Shown: one piece after another, positions 44,054 to 52,839 of the stretch
Layout of the letters: every line of letters starts with the position of its first letter
How positions within the stretch are numbered: the first letter of the stretch is position 1
From: Clostridia bacterium
GTDB taxonomy: Bacteria > Bacillota > Clostridia > Oscillospirales > Acutalibacteraceae
Direction: 5' to 3'
NCBI GenBank assembly: GCA_017380575.1
Contig: JAFODS010000019.1
Location: 62,001-126,000 of the forward strand
Length of the DNA stretch: 64,000 bases
Translations under genes and position numbers: made by a program
The notes under the pieces: generated by a model
What the model was told of the DNA's origin: nothing
The model's input: only the letters and a program-made list of their open reading frames with translations
The model's database searches: none

Positions 44054-44819
44054 ATCTTATTCTGAAAAGCTCAATTGCGTTTTCTTTTGTTTTATTAATG
44101 AGTTGCTGAGTGTCGGTGTTTCTGACCTCGGCAATTTTTTCTGCAGTAAGGGCAATCATATCCGAAGTGCAACGCTTTCCTCTGTTAGGTACGGGTGCCA
44201 TATACGGACAGTCGGTTTCAAGAAGCAGTCTGTCCTCGGGAAGGTATTCCGCAACTTCAAGTGGTTTACGTGCATTTTTGAATGTAACTGCACCACCGAG
44301 ACCGATGTACATGCCGAGCTTTAAAATTTCTTTTGCCATTTCGACACTACCGGAGAAGCAATGCAGAACACCCTTTGGCTTATATTTCTTTAGAAGATTC
44401 AGTGTGTCCTCGTGAGCCTCACGATCGTGAACAATAACGGGAAAATCAGCTTCAACAGCAAACTGTAACTGCTTTTCGAAAAACTCAAGCTGTTTATCCT
44501 TAGGAACGAAATCGTAATGATAATCAAGTCCGATTTCACCAACGGCAACACATTTTTCGTAGCTGCAAAGTTGTTTGATTTTTTCAAATTCTACAAAGCT
44601 GTCTTCATTGATTTCGCTCGGGTGAATACCCAAGGCACAATAGAAATAATCAAAGCTGTTACAGATATCAATGCTTTTTTCGCAGGACTTTAAATCACAG
44701 CCACAGTTTATAACGTATTCAACACCGTTTTCAGGGAGTTTTCGTAAAAGCTCATCTCTGTCCTCATCAAACTTTAAATCGTCATAATGGGCGTGTGTGT
44801 CAAAAATATGATTGTACAT
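44052..44819 (-). CDS. tatD: TatD family metal-dependent DNase
   Basis: The 255-residue TIM barrel has FDTHAHYDD at the N-terminus, YCALGIHPSE, AVGEIGLDYHYD, VIVHDREAHED, GVLHCFSG and LLLETDCPYMAP, the complete TatD set of metal ligands. TatD proteins are 3'-5' exonucleases or deacylases in quality control. Its start overlaps the metG stop by one base (TAATG), the usual metG-tatD arrangement. Confidence 0.95.
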   Translation of the reverse strand: MYNHIFDTHAHYDDLKFDEDRDELLRKLPENGVEYVINCGCDLKSCEKSIDICNSFDYFYCALGIHPSEINEDSFVEFEKIKQLCSYEKCVAVGEIGLDYHYDFVPKDKQLEFFEKQLQFAVEADFPVIVHDREAHEDTLNLLKKYKPKGVLHCFSGSVEMAKEILKLGMYIGLGGAVTFKNARKPLEVAEYLPEDRLLLETDCPYMAPVPNRGKRCTSDMIALTAEKIAEVRNTDTQQLINKTKENAIELFRIR

Positions 44820-46762
44820 TATCTTATTCTTGCTCCTGCAGGCATACCGTCAACGAAAATAACCTTAACGTCATCCTCAGCACAGTCAGCTGCAAGAATC
44901 ATTCCACAGCTTTCAACACCGCAGAGAACTGCTGGCTTGAGGTTTGCAACAAGAACGACTTTCTTGCCGATAAGGTCTTCGGGCTTGTACCATTTTGCGA
45001 TACCGCTTGCAACTGTTCTCGGCGTGTCTGTACCGTCATCGAGTGTGAGCTTAAGGAGCTTCTTTGCCTTCTTGACAGGCTCACAGTCTTTGATTTCAGC
45101 CACTCTGAGTTCAACCTTGGCAAAATCCTCTATACCGATCTGTGCAAGACCTACAATTTCGGGTCTTTCCTCTTTCTTCTCAGCTTCTTCCTGAGCTTTT
45201 CTCTTAGCTTCAATTTTTTCAAACATCTCGTTTGCATCAATTCTGCCGAAGAGCGGTGTAGCTGTACCAACCTTTGTGCCGACTTTAAGTCCGCCGAAGC
45301 TTTCAAGGCTTTCGTATGATGTCACATCAGTGTTGATCTGCTCAAAAATCTTCTGTGCAGTTTCAGGCATAAAGGGTGAGAGGAGAACTGCTGTGAATCT
45401 GATACCTTCAAGAAGGTTGTAAAGAACTGTGCCGAGTCTTGCTTTCTTTTCCTCGTCCTTTGCGAGTGCCCAGGGCATTGTTTCGTCGATGTACTTGTTG
45501 CAACGCTTTGCGAGTGCAAAAATAGCTTCGAGTGTGTCGCTTACACGGTATTCGCCGAAGAGCTTGTCAACCTTAGCAACTGTATCAACCGCAAGTGTCT
45601 TAAGCTCGCTGTCGATGTCTTCTGTTACATCTGCAGACATAACCTCACCGTCAAAGTACTTGTTTGTCATTGCAACTGTACGGTTAACGAGGTTGCCGAG
45701 TGTGTTTGCAAGATCGGAGTTATATCTTTCAATGATAGTTTCGTATGTGATTGAACCGTCTGAAGTGTACGGCATCTCTGAAAGAAGATAGTATCTTACT
45801 GCATCAACGCCAAAAAGCTCAACAAGGTCGTCTGCATAGATAACGTTTCCTCGTGATTTTGACATTTTGTCAGCACCGAAAAGAAGCCACGGGTGACCGA
45901 AAACCTGCTTCGGAAGCGGCTCGCCGAGTGCCATAAGCATAATCGGCCAGTAAATTGTGTGGAATCTTACGATATCCTTACCGATAATGTGAACATCAGC
46001 AGGCCAGTATTTTTTGTACATCTCGCTTGAACCGTCGGGATCGTAGCCGATGCCTGTGATATAGTTAGTAAGAGCATCAATCCATACGTATACAACGTGA
46101 TTCGGATCGAAATCAACAGGAATACCCCACTTGAAAGATGTACGGGAAACGCAAAGGTCCTGAAGACCGGGCTTGATGAAGTTGTTAAGCATTTCCTTTT
46201 TACGGCTTTCGGGATAAATGAAGTTTTCGTTGCTTTCAATGTAATCTTCAAGCTGCTTCTGATATTTTGAAAGCTTGAGGAAATAAGCCTCTTCTCTTGC
46301 GGGTTTTACGTCACGACCGCAGTCGGGACATTTACCGTCAACGAGCTGAGATTCAGTCCAAAAAGATTCGCAGGGAGTGCAGTACATTCCTTCGTACTCG
46401 CTCTTGTAAATATCGCCCTGCTCATAAAGTTTCTTGAAAATTTTCTGAACAACCTTTTCATGGTAGTCATCTGTTGTTCGGATAAACTTATCGTAAGTAG
46501 TGTTAAGAAGGTCACAGATGTCCTTGATTTCGCCTGCAACTTTATCAACGTGCTCCTTGGGTGTGATTCCTGCTTCTTTTGCAATTTCTTCAATCTTCTG
46601 ACCGTGTTCATCAGTACCTGTCTGGAAAAAGACATCGTAACCCTGCATACGCTTATAGCGTGCAAGAGCGTCAGTCATAACGATTTCGTAAGAGTTGCCG
46701 ATGTGCGGTTTACGTGAAGTATAAGCAATCGCAGTGGTTATATAGTATTTTCCTTTGTTCAT
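44819..46762 (-). CDS. metG: Methionyl-tRNA synthetase
   Basis: MetG charges initiator and elongator tRNA-Met. The 647-residue protein has the HIGH motif as RKPHIGNSYE, a zinc knuckle CTPCESFWTESQLV...CPDC, the KMSKS motif as DKMSKSRGNVI, an anticodon domain and a C-terminal tRNA-binding domain (EDFAKVELRVAEIKDCEPV) that promotes dimerisation. GGAGGGA precedes the ATG. It has its own promoter and no T-box. Confidence 0.97.
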   Translation of the reverse strand: MNKGKYYITTAIAYTSRKPHIGNSYEIVMTDALARYKRMQGYDVFFQTGTDEHGQKIEEIAKEAGITPKEHVDKVAGEIKDICDLLNTTYDKFIRTTDDYHEKVVQKIFKKLYEQGDIYKSEYEGMYCTPCESFWTESQLVDGKCPDCGRDVKPAREEAYFLKLSKYQKQLEDYIESNENFIYPESRKKEMLNNFIKPGLQDLCVSRTSFKWGIPVDFDPNHVVYVWIDALTNYITGIGYDPDGSSEMYKKYWPADVHIIGKDIVRFHTIYWPIMLMALGEPLPKQVFGHPWLLFGADKMSKSRGNVIYADDLVELFGVDAVRYYLLSEMPYTSDGSITYETIIERYNSDLANTLGNLVNRTVAMTNKYFDGEVMSADVTEDIDSELKTLAVDTVAKVDKLFGEYRVSDTLEAIFALAKRCNKYIDETMPWALAKDEEKKARLGTVLYNLLEGIRFTAVLLSPFMPETAQKIFEQINTDVTSYESLESFGGLKVGTKVGTATPLFGRIDANEMFEKIEAKRKAQEEAEKKEERPEIVGLAQIGIEDFAKVELRVAEIKDCEPVKKAKKLLKLTLDDGTDTPRTVASGIAKWYKPEDLIGKKVVLVANLKPAVLCGVESCGMILAADCAEDDVKVIFVDGMPAGARIR

Positions 46763-46793
46763 GGAAATCCCTCCTGAGTTTACATATAGAATT

Positions 46794-46821
46794 ATTATAC
46801 CATTTCCTGTAAATTTATCAA
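46794..46821 (-). promoter_or_regulatory. Promoter of metG-tatD
   Basis: On the minus strand TTGATA and TATAAT are separated by 16 nt, about 30 nt before the ATG. Confidence 0.7.
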
Positions 46822-46874
46822 GTAAAAAATATATTTTAGTATGCCGTATTTTAAGATAATGGCAGTCTTTTTTC

Positions 46875-46903
46875 TTGAATAATAAAAATATATATGTTAC
46901 AAT
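46875..46903 (+). promoter_or_regulatory. Promoter of the glycosyltransferase pair
   Basis: TTGAAT and TACAAT are separated by 17 nt and end about 30 nt before the start at 46935. Confidence 0.65.
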
Positions 46904-46934
46904 TTACAAGATATAGCCGAAGGGTGGTTTTTGG

Positions 46935-47990
46935 ATGTCATCAATAGTTTTAAGCGTAATTTTACCTGCTGTTACGGACAGCGAAAAATTGAGCAGATTC
47001 TGCAGTTCTCTTTTCTCCGGGAATACACCTGCCGAACTTTTAATCTGCGGGGAAACGGACAGTAGATTTTTTGAAAAATTACCGCAGGAATATACAGAAA
47101 AAATTGTTCTTGTAAACGCTGAGGACAAGGTACAGTCTGTCAGCAAAGCAATTGAAATTTCACGCGGAAAATTCCTTATGTTTTCCGATGAAAGTGTGAT
47201 TTTTGCACCCGATGCAATCGAAAAGCTTATTGTAGCTTCACGCGGAAACTCTGCGGTATGTAATGCAGGAATAATCCAAAACGGTGAATGTAACAAAGCT
47301 TTTTCTGAAAGCTTTTCTCTTGAAGAAGCGGCAGGCAAGGCTGTTCATTTCAATTATCTTCTTTCAACGGATATAATTAAAAACAATGCACTTTCTCTTT
47401 GCGGAACAAGCACTTTGGCAATTATGCTTTTTATTGCAGACTACCTTCGTTATGATAATTGCAACGCTCTGCACGAAGTTCTTGTTTATTCTGATTCAAA
47501 AAATGAATACACATCCGATGACAGTATCTCTTATATTGAGGAATATGCAAAAATATTCAGCCTTACACAGAATGATAAAGCATCAATCTTTTTTATAAAA
47601 GCTGTTTTTACTGCACTTCTTGCGAATATGAATGCCGAAACCTTTGAAGTACTAAAAAGCACAGTAAGAGCTTTCAGCGACTCTGTCCTTATTCTTGCCT
47701 GGATTCGTGCATCATTTAGCGTGGATGTTGATATGCTTCTTGACGAAGATTCATATTTCGGTGATTTTAAAGTCAACGGGATGAATGTATATTATAAAGA
47801 AGTAACTCTGCCTATGGTACCGGATTCGGTTGTCAGAAACTTCTTCTCGGGTAAATACGGTGTTGATATTCTCAAAAAGTGTATCGGTGCATGGCTTCAT
47901 TATAAGTTCTATTGCCGTAAAGACGGTAAAATTAAGACTCTCGGTTGCAAATTGAGCCGTAAACTGCTCGGAGGTGACTTCGTTGGATGA
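46935..47990 (+). CDS. GT-A-like glycosyltransferase-family protein, divergent
   Basis: The 351-residue protein begins like a family 2 glycosyltransferase (VLSVILPAVTDSEKLSRFC) and keeps a KGKFLMFSDE-like stretch (ISRGKFLMFSDESVIF) where the metal-binding DXD would sit. There it reads DES and not a clean DXD. The middle and C-terminal parts are helical and unrecognised. It may be a weak or inactive partner of the next gene, which it overlaps by 8 bp. GGTGG precedes the ATG. Confidence 0.6.
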   Translation: MSSIVLSVILPAVTDSEKLSRFCSSLFSGNTPAELLICGETDSRFFEKLPQEYTEKIVLVNAEDKVQSVSKAIEISRGKFLMFSDESVIFAPDAIEKLIVASRGNSAVCNAGIIQNGECNKAFSESFSLEEAAGKAVHFNYLLSTDIIKNNALSLCGTSTLAIMLFIADYLRYDNCNALHEVLVYSDSKNEYTSDDSISYIEEYAKIFSLTQNDKASIFFIKAVFTALLANMNAETFEVLKSTVRAFSDSVLILAWIRASFSVDVDMLLDEDSYFGDFKVNGMNVYYKEVTLPMVPDSVVRNFFSGKYGVDILKKCIGAWLHYKFYCRKDGKIKTLGCKLSRKLLGGDFVG

Positions 47991-49260
47991 TTTCAGATAT
48001 CTTGTCAGCGTAGTTATACCGGTCTACAACGTAGAAAAATACCTTGATTTGTGTATGCAGTCGCTCCTTAAGCAAACTCTTGAATTTAATAAAATGCAGG
48101 TTCTTCTCGTCAATGACGGTTCAACCGATTCAAGCGAAGAAATCTGCAAAAGCTACGCTGAAAAATATGAGAATGTTTTTCTTTACACCAAGGTTAACGA
48201 AGGTGCCTCGCAGGCAAGGAATTTTGCTCTTGACAGGGCAGAGGGTAGGTATATTTTTTACCTCGATTCCGATGATACCGTAAAACCTGAAACTATCAAA
48301 TCGGTGTGCAGCTTTTTTGATTCGGTCTATGATGAGGTTGACCTTGTTACATACAGAATTATACAGTATCATAACGGCAGACCTACGATTGTTCACTACC
48401 GTTATATGACGTTACTTGAAACAGGCGTGTATGACCTTAACGACCCGAAAAACAGGTTTATTACGCAGACTCATATGAATGTCTGTGTCAAAAATTTAAG
48501 AGAAAACAACGTTAAATTCGACACAATCAAGCACGAGGATGAAAAATACTGCTGTGAAATTCTTCGCAGAAAAATGAAGATAGGCTTTTGTGATAAGGGT
48601 GAATATGTTTATAACAGAAGCAATGTGAACAGCGTTGTTTCAACTCAGTTTTCACCCGAGCATATTTTCGAAACCTCGATGAAGCTTTATGAGGATTTGT
48701 TCGATTCTTTCCCGGGAAAAGTACCTCCGTATTTTCAGGGTATTGTGTTCAATGATTTCCGCTGGAAGCTTATGGACGGTAAATTCTTCCCTGATCACCT
48801 TGAAGGTGACGATTGGATTAAGGCGAACAAAAGAATAGATTCTCTTCTTTCAAGAATGGATTCGAACACAATAATTTTACATCCGTCTGTCAGCGTTGAG
48901 CATATGCACTATTGGCTTAAGCGTCGCGGAGGGTGTACTGTTTTTAACAATCCTGTCAGTCTTTCAGTCTGCTGCGAAGGTAAAATGATATTTCAGGTAA
49001 AGAACCTTAAAGCAACAAAAAGCGTTAAAGATGACGTTACGGAGTTTTCAATCAAATCTCCGATATTCTTCCACCTGAAAAAGAAGAATATTGTTATCAG
49101 ACGAAACGGTGAACCGATTGATTTCAGCTTTGTTGACTCGCATACAGATAAGGAGCACCTTGAGCCAAAGATGCTTTATCCTCAGTTTACAGTCAGCACA
49201 GAAGAGGCTCAGAATGCTGAGTTCACCGTTGAGATAAATTCAATTTCGTACAAAATATAA
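47983..49260 (+). CDS. Family 2 glycosyltransferase
   Basis: The 425-residue protein has a canonical GT-A core: VSVVIPVYNVEKYLDLCMQSLL, LVNDGSTDSSEEIC, NEGASQARNFALD and the metal-binding YLDSDDTV. It adds a sugar to a surface polymer or similar acceptor; the donor is unknown. The start is a TTG at 47983, 6 nt after GGAGGTG. An upstream in-frame GTG at 47974 overlaps that site. A C-terminal region of about 150 residues is unrecognised. Confidence 0.88.
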   Translation: MDDFRYLVSVVIPVYNVEKYLDLCMQSLLKQTLEFNKMQVLLVNDGSTDSSEEICKSYAEKYENVFLYTKVNEGASQARNFALDRAEGRYIFYLDSDDTVKPETIKSVCSFFDSVYDEVDLVTYRIIQYHNGRPTIVHYRYMTLLETGVYDLNDPKNRFITQTHMNVCVKNLRENNVKFDTIKHEDEKYCCEILRRKMKIGFCDKGEYVYNRSNVNSVVSTQFSPEHIFETSMKLYEDLFDSFPGKVPPYFQGIVFNDFRWKLMDGKFFPDHLEGDDWIKANKRIDSLLSRMDSNTIILHPSVSVEHMHYWLKRRGGCTVFNNPVSLSVCCEGKMIFQVKNLKATKSVKDDVTEFSIKSPIFFHLKKKNIVIRRNGEPIDFSFVDSHTDKEHLEPKMLYPQFTVSTEEAQNAEFTVEINSISYKI

Positions 49261-49275
49261 AATGGAAGTGTAATA

Positions 49276-49992
49276 ATGGAAAAGCAGACACCGATTATCG
49301 AAATGGAACTTTATATTGTAAGACACGGTCAGTCCTGCACAAACATTAAGGACGGTTACGGTGTTCCAGAGGAAGAGCTTACGCGTGACAAATTGGTTAA
49401 CCCTCCGTTAACAGAGCTTGGCAAACATCAGGCTGAAATGCTCGGTGACTACTACAAGGATGTAAAATTCGATGCAGTTTTTGCAAGTCCGTTACGTCGT
49501 GCAACAATGACTGCTTACCTTGCTGTTATGCAGAATGAATGCTCGGAAAAGTTTGTTTACACAATGCCGTGGCTTATTGAATGCGGTATAGGTGAGGATT
49601 ATTCTGCTGTCACATTTGATGAACTTAATGCTGAGTTTGACGGAAAAATACTTGCTCCCGAAGGAATAGACGTCAGCGGAAATCTTATTAACGGTGACGG
49701 CCAGAATCAGGACTCTCACCGCAGAAGGGCTGAAAATGTAATAGCTTACCTGAAAAACCGCTATCATAACGGTGAAAAGGTAATGTGCGTTGCTCATGGA
49801 GGATTCAATACAGATATTTTTCTGCACGCTGTCAAGGCACAGGACACACGTCTTTTTGACCCTGCTTTTTCTAACACAGGAGTTACGAAAATTATAATTT
49901 ATAAAGAAAATACAGGCCCCTACGGTTATGACATTGAGCTTTGCTATCTCAACAGCACAGCTCATCTTGCAAAAGAAAAATGCTCGGTTTAA
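49276..49992 (+). CDS. Histidine phosphatase family (phosphoglycerate mutase-like)
   Basis: The 238-residue protein has LYIVRHGQSCTNIKDG with the phospho-accepting His, VFASPLRRATMTAYLA, and a second VMCVAHGGFNTDI motif. These mark the two-histidine phosphatase superfamily. The gene sits 15 bp after the glycosyltransferase. Its substrate is unknown. A terminator overlaps the stop. Confidence 0.85.
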   Translation: MEKQTPIIEMELYIVRHGQSCTNIKDGYGVPEEELTRDKLVNPPLTELGKHQAEMLGDYYKDVKFDAVFASPLRRATMTAYLAVMQNECSEKFVYTMPWLIECGIGEDYSAVTFDELNAEFDGKILAPEGIDVSGNLINGDGQNQDSHRRRAENVIAYLKNRYHNGEKVMCVAHGGFNTDIFLHAVKAQDTRLFDPAFSNTGVTKIIIYKENTGPYGYDIELCYLNSTAHLAKEKCSV

Positions 49993-50011
49993 GCCGAGCA
50001 TTTAATTTTTT
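49981..50011. terminator. Shared terminator at the phosphatase/folA junction
   Basis: TGCTCGG (49981-49987) pairs with CCGAGCA (49994-50000), followed by TTTAATTTTTT. The phosphatase stop codon lies in the loop. Confidence 0.75.
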
Positions 50012-50012
50012 G

Positions 50013-50501
50013 TTATTTTCTTTTATATTCACACCAACGGAATTTATATCCGTTACATTCTTTCTCACCCGAATCTTCAGAAAGCATCCATTCGTCAGGA
50101 GAAAGGGCAGGGAATTTTTTGTCAGCCTCGTCTGCAACTGCATCAACGTGTGTAATGATTGCTGTGTCACACATAGGCAAAAGTAAGGTATAAATTGATT
50201 CACCGCCGATAACGTAAACGTCATCGCTGTTGTACTGTGAAAGAACATTTTTGAGTTCCTCAAGGTCAGAAACGAAGGTTGCACCTTCAACTTCAAGGTC
50301 TTTGTTTCTCGAAAGAACGATGTTTACTCTGTTTTTTAACGGTTTTGAATTCGGGAATGACTCAAGCGTCTTTCTTCCCATAACGCAAATTTTTTCTATT
50401 GTTTTTGAACGGAAGAACTTAAGGTCATCGGGAATATAAAAAAGAAGATCGTTTTTATTGCCGATATTCCATTCTTTATCAACCGCAACTATTAACTTCA
50501 T
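50013..50501 (-). CDS. folA: Dihydrofolate reductase
   Basis: FolA reduces dihydrofolate with NADPH, regenerating the cofactor consumed by thymidylate synthase. The 162-residue protein has LIVAVDKEWNIGNKNDLLFYIPDDLKFF split across its N-terminus (with Trp11 and Asp25-type catalytic region), VMGRKTLESFP and VYVIGGESIYTLLLP. It lies 11 bp after thyA on the minus strand, the usual dTMP cycle pairing. Confidence 0.96.
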   Translation of the reverse strand: MKLIVAVDKEWNIGNKNDLLFYIPDDLKFFRSKTIEKICVMGRKTLESFPNSKPLKNRVNIVLSRNKDLEVEGATFVSDLEELKNVLSQYNSDDVYVIGGESIYTLLLPMCDTAIITHVDAVADEADKKFPALSPDEWMLSEDSGEKECNGYKFRWCEYKRK

Positions 50502-50512
50502 ATTAATCCACC

Positions 50513-51358
50513 TCAGACTGCGATAGGAATGTTTTTGATCTGTTCGTGTGTTTCGTAGTTGTCAAGTCTTACATCGTCAACCGTGAAATCGTAGAAATCC
50601 TTGATTTCAGGATTGATCCAGAAGGTTGGTGCGGGGAGAGGCTCACGTTTGATAAGCTCCTGAATGACGGGAATGTGTCTGTCATAAATGTGAGCGTCTG
50701 CAATAACGTGCACGAATTCACCGATTTCCATATCGCACACCTGTGCGAACATATGAAGAAGAACACAGTACTGAACAACATTCCAGTTGTTTGCTGCGAG
50801 TACGTCCTGACTTCTCTGATTGAGAATACCGTTGAGCACGAGCTTGCCGTTTTCACCCTGAGTTACATTGAAGGTCATACTGTATGCACAAGGGTAAAGA
50901 CCCATCTCACTCAGGTCGTGGTGATTGTAGATATTTGTCATAATACGGCGGCTGAACGGATTGTTTTTAAGGTCGTAAAGAACTCTGTCAACCTGGTCAA
51001 ACATACCTTCCTTATACTGGTGCTTGACACCAAGCTGATAGCCGTATGCCTTGCCGATGCTACCGTTTTCGTCCGCCCATGAATCCCAGATGTGTGAGTT
51101 AAGGTCATTGATATTATTTGACTTTTTCTGCCATATCCAAAGGATTTCATCAACGCAGGACTTGAAAGCAGTACGTCTTAATGTAAGTGCGGGAAACTCC
51201 TTTTTAAGGTCATATCTGTTTACAACACAGAAAAGCTTCTGTGTATAAGCGGGTGTGCCGTCCTCCCATACGGGACGGACTTTCTCACCTTTGGTGTCGG
51301 TACCGTTTTCAAGGATATTCTTACACATATCAATAAATAATTTATCAGCGTAGCTCAT
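50513..51358 (-). CDS. thyA: Thymidylate synthase
   Basis: ThyA methylates dUMP using methylene-tetrahydrofolate. The 281-residue protein has RTAFKSCVDEILW, the catalytic Cys157 in GLYPCAYSMTF, and RSQDVLAANNWNVVQY with FVHVIADAHIYDRH near the end. GGAGAGTAAAAA precedes the ATG. It forms an operon with folA; a phosphoesterase gene lies 3 bp upstream on the same strand. Confidence 0.96.
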   Translation of the reverse strand: MSYADKLFIDMCKNILENGTDTKGEKVRPVWEDGTPAYTQKLFCVVNRYDLKKEFPALTLRRTAFKSCVDEILWIWQKKSNNINDLNSHIWDSWADENGSIGKAYGYQLGVKHQYKEGMFDQVDRVLYDLKNNPFSRRIMTNIYNHHDLSEMGLYPCAYSMTFNVTQGENGKLVLNGILNQRSQDVLAANNWNVVQYCVLLHMFAQVCDMEIGEFVHVIADAHIYDRHIPVIQELIKREPLPAPTFWINPEIKDFYDFTVDDVRLDNYETHEQIKNIPIAV

Positions 51359-51361
51359 TTT

Positions 51362-52177
51362 TTACTCTCCTTTAATTTTTATTAAACATATTTCAGGTCT
51401 GCAGTTGAAGCGAAGGGGAAGGGGATAGTTTCCGATTCCCGAAGTAACATACAGACCGGTGTTTTCAAATTCATATAAACCTTTGTCAGTAATGGTTCCG
51501 TTATATGTGATTTTAGGCAGAATATGACCGTTATAGTACAATCCGTCGAGGAAGGGCAAACGAATCATTCCGCCGTGGGTATCACCGCTGAAAACGTAAT
51601 CAAAACCAAAATCGCCGTAGTGAGACATTGACGGGATGTGGGAAAGAAGAATATTGATTCTGTCATTTGGCGGTGTTTCAAATTCGTTTGAAAGATTGAA
51701 TGTATCCGAAAAATAAACATTGTCTATTCCGTAAATTCTTAACTTATTTCCTTTGATATCTACATCGCGGAATTCATAATCAAGCAGGAAAACGTTTTTA
51801 ATATTATCAAGTTTTTGCTTGTATTCTTCATCATAATCGTGGTCGCCTGTAACTGCGTAAATATCCGCAATATCTGAAAGCTTTTCTAAAAAACTTATAA
51901 CATTGTCAATTCTGCCTGTCATTCCTCTGGAGTACATATCGCCCAGAACAAATATGATATCAGGTTTTGTTTCTTTAACACGACTTATTACTTCGTTGTT
52001 GTCATAGATAAAAGAATAATGAAGGTCAGAAACGAGTGCAATTCTGATTTCATCTTTTGCTTTATCGGATGCAAGGGAGGCTTCGACTGTTTTTAGTGTC
52101 AGGTTGTTATAGCTCCAGACAACTAAAAGTAAAACGGTCAGGCAAAGACAAAAGAATTTTACAAGTCTTTTTTTCAA
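51362..52177 (-). CDS. Membrane-anchored metallophosphoesterase (YkuE-like)
   Basis: The 271-residue protein has an N-terminal hydrophobic anchor (FFCLCLTVLLLVVWSY) and then the calcineurin set: LVSDLHYS, VLGDMYSRG, VTGDHDYD, LLSHIPSM and FSGDTHGG. It probably faces the outside and resembles YkuE-type or UDP-diacylglucosamine phosphohydrolase-like enzymes. It shares the strand with thyA, 3 bp away. The substrate is unknown. Confidence 0.83.
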   Translation of the reverse strand: MKKRLVKFFCLCLTVLLLVVWSYNNLTLKTVEASLASDKAKDEIRIALVSDLHYSFIYDNNEVISRVKETKPDIIFVLGDMYSRGMTGRIDNVISFLEKLSDIADIYAVTGDHDYDEEYKQKLDNIKNVFLLDYEFRDVDIKGNKLRIYGIDNVYFSDTFNLSNEFETPPNDRINILLSHIPSMSHYGDFGFDYVFSGDTHGGMIRLPFLDGLYYNGHILPKITYNGTITDKGLYEFENTGLYVTSGIGNYPLPLRFNCRPEICLIKIKGE

Positions 52178-52247
52178 AGAACCACATCCTTAATTATACA
52201 GCGTTATTATATATCAAATCTTAACAAAAAACAACTGTTTAATTGTT

Positions 52248-52502
52248 TTATCTGAATATAGTGTCAAGAAAAAGAAGAGCTATGCAAGCAGGAGTACCGA
52301 AAACACACGAAAAAGCTATTGTATACCAATTAAGAGCAACGGTTACACCTGTCAGAAGACCGATAACATTAACAGCAAGCAGTGAAGCAAGCCCTTGAAA
52401 GGCAGAGTTTATCAAACTTTTGAAAAAATGCCCGCTTTTTACCGCTGTGATATAAACAGCTAAAGCACCTGTAGCCAACAGTATGATTACAACAGCTTTC
52501 AT
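52248..52502 (-). CDS. bofA: Pro-sigma-K processing inhibitor BofA family protein
   Basis: BofA restrains the SpoIVFB protease that activates sigma-K. The 84-residue protein has two membrane segments and a BofA-like core NSAFQGLASLLAVNVIGLLTG followed by NWYTIAFSCVFGTPACIALLFL. It overlaps the DUF2508 gene by 4 bp, the yaaL-bofA order known from Bacillus. Not all BofA-like proteins in Clostridia act on sigma-K. Confidence 0.8.
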   Translation of the reverse strand: MKAVVIILLATGALAVYITAVKSGHFFKSLINSAFQGLASLLAVNVIGLLTGVTVALNWYTIAFSCVFGTPACIALLFLDTIFR

Positions 52503-52753
52503 ATGTTTATACCGCCGATAAAACAGGGATTATGAACTTTGCCGAGCTTGGCCTCTTTTATAAGATAGCTGTAATGTGTTTCCAGTTCTTTCATTCTGTA
52601 AATTATGGATTCGGTTTCATATGGGTCAGTAACCTCGTTAAACAGCAGATATGCTTTGTTAAGCTCACTGATAACACGTTTGGTTTCTTCGGTAAGCAGT
52701 TTATCTTCTTTGGCAATTATTTTACTGTCGGCAAACAAATCAATTATCATCAT
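52499..52753 (-). CDS. DUF2508 family (YaaL-like) protein
   Basis: The 84-residue, mostly helical protein contains ETKRVISELNKAYLLFNEVTD and YRMKELETHYSYLIKEAK, which fits DUF2508 (YaaL). The function is unknown. It is translationally coupled to the BofA-family gene, as in Bacillus, where recR lies upstream; no recR is present here. GGAGGTT precedes the ATG. Confidence 0.8.
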   Translation of the reverse strand: MMIIDLFADSKIIAKEDKLLTEETKRVISELNKAYLLFNEVTDPYETESIIYRMKELETHYSYLIKEAKLGKVHNPCFIGGINI

Positions 52754-52839
52754 ATTAACCTCCGTTTTCTTTGATAAATTAATATTGCTAAAAGCGGAGA
52801 TTTATGATAGTATTAAATCAGTTTCGGGAGGTGACACCA

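Noticed and set aside
47974..47982. GTG start for the second glycosyltransferase
   Set aside because: The codon lies inside the ribosome binding site; the TTG at 47983 is correctly spaced.
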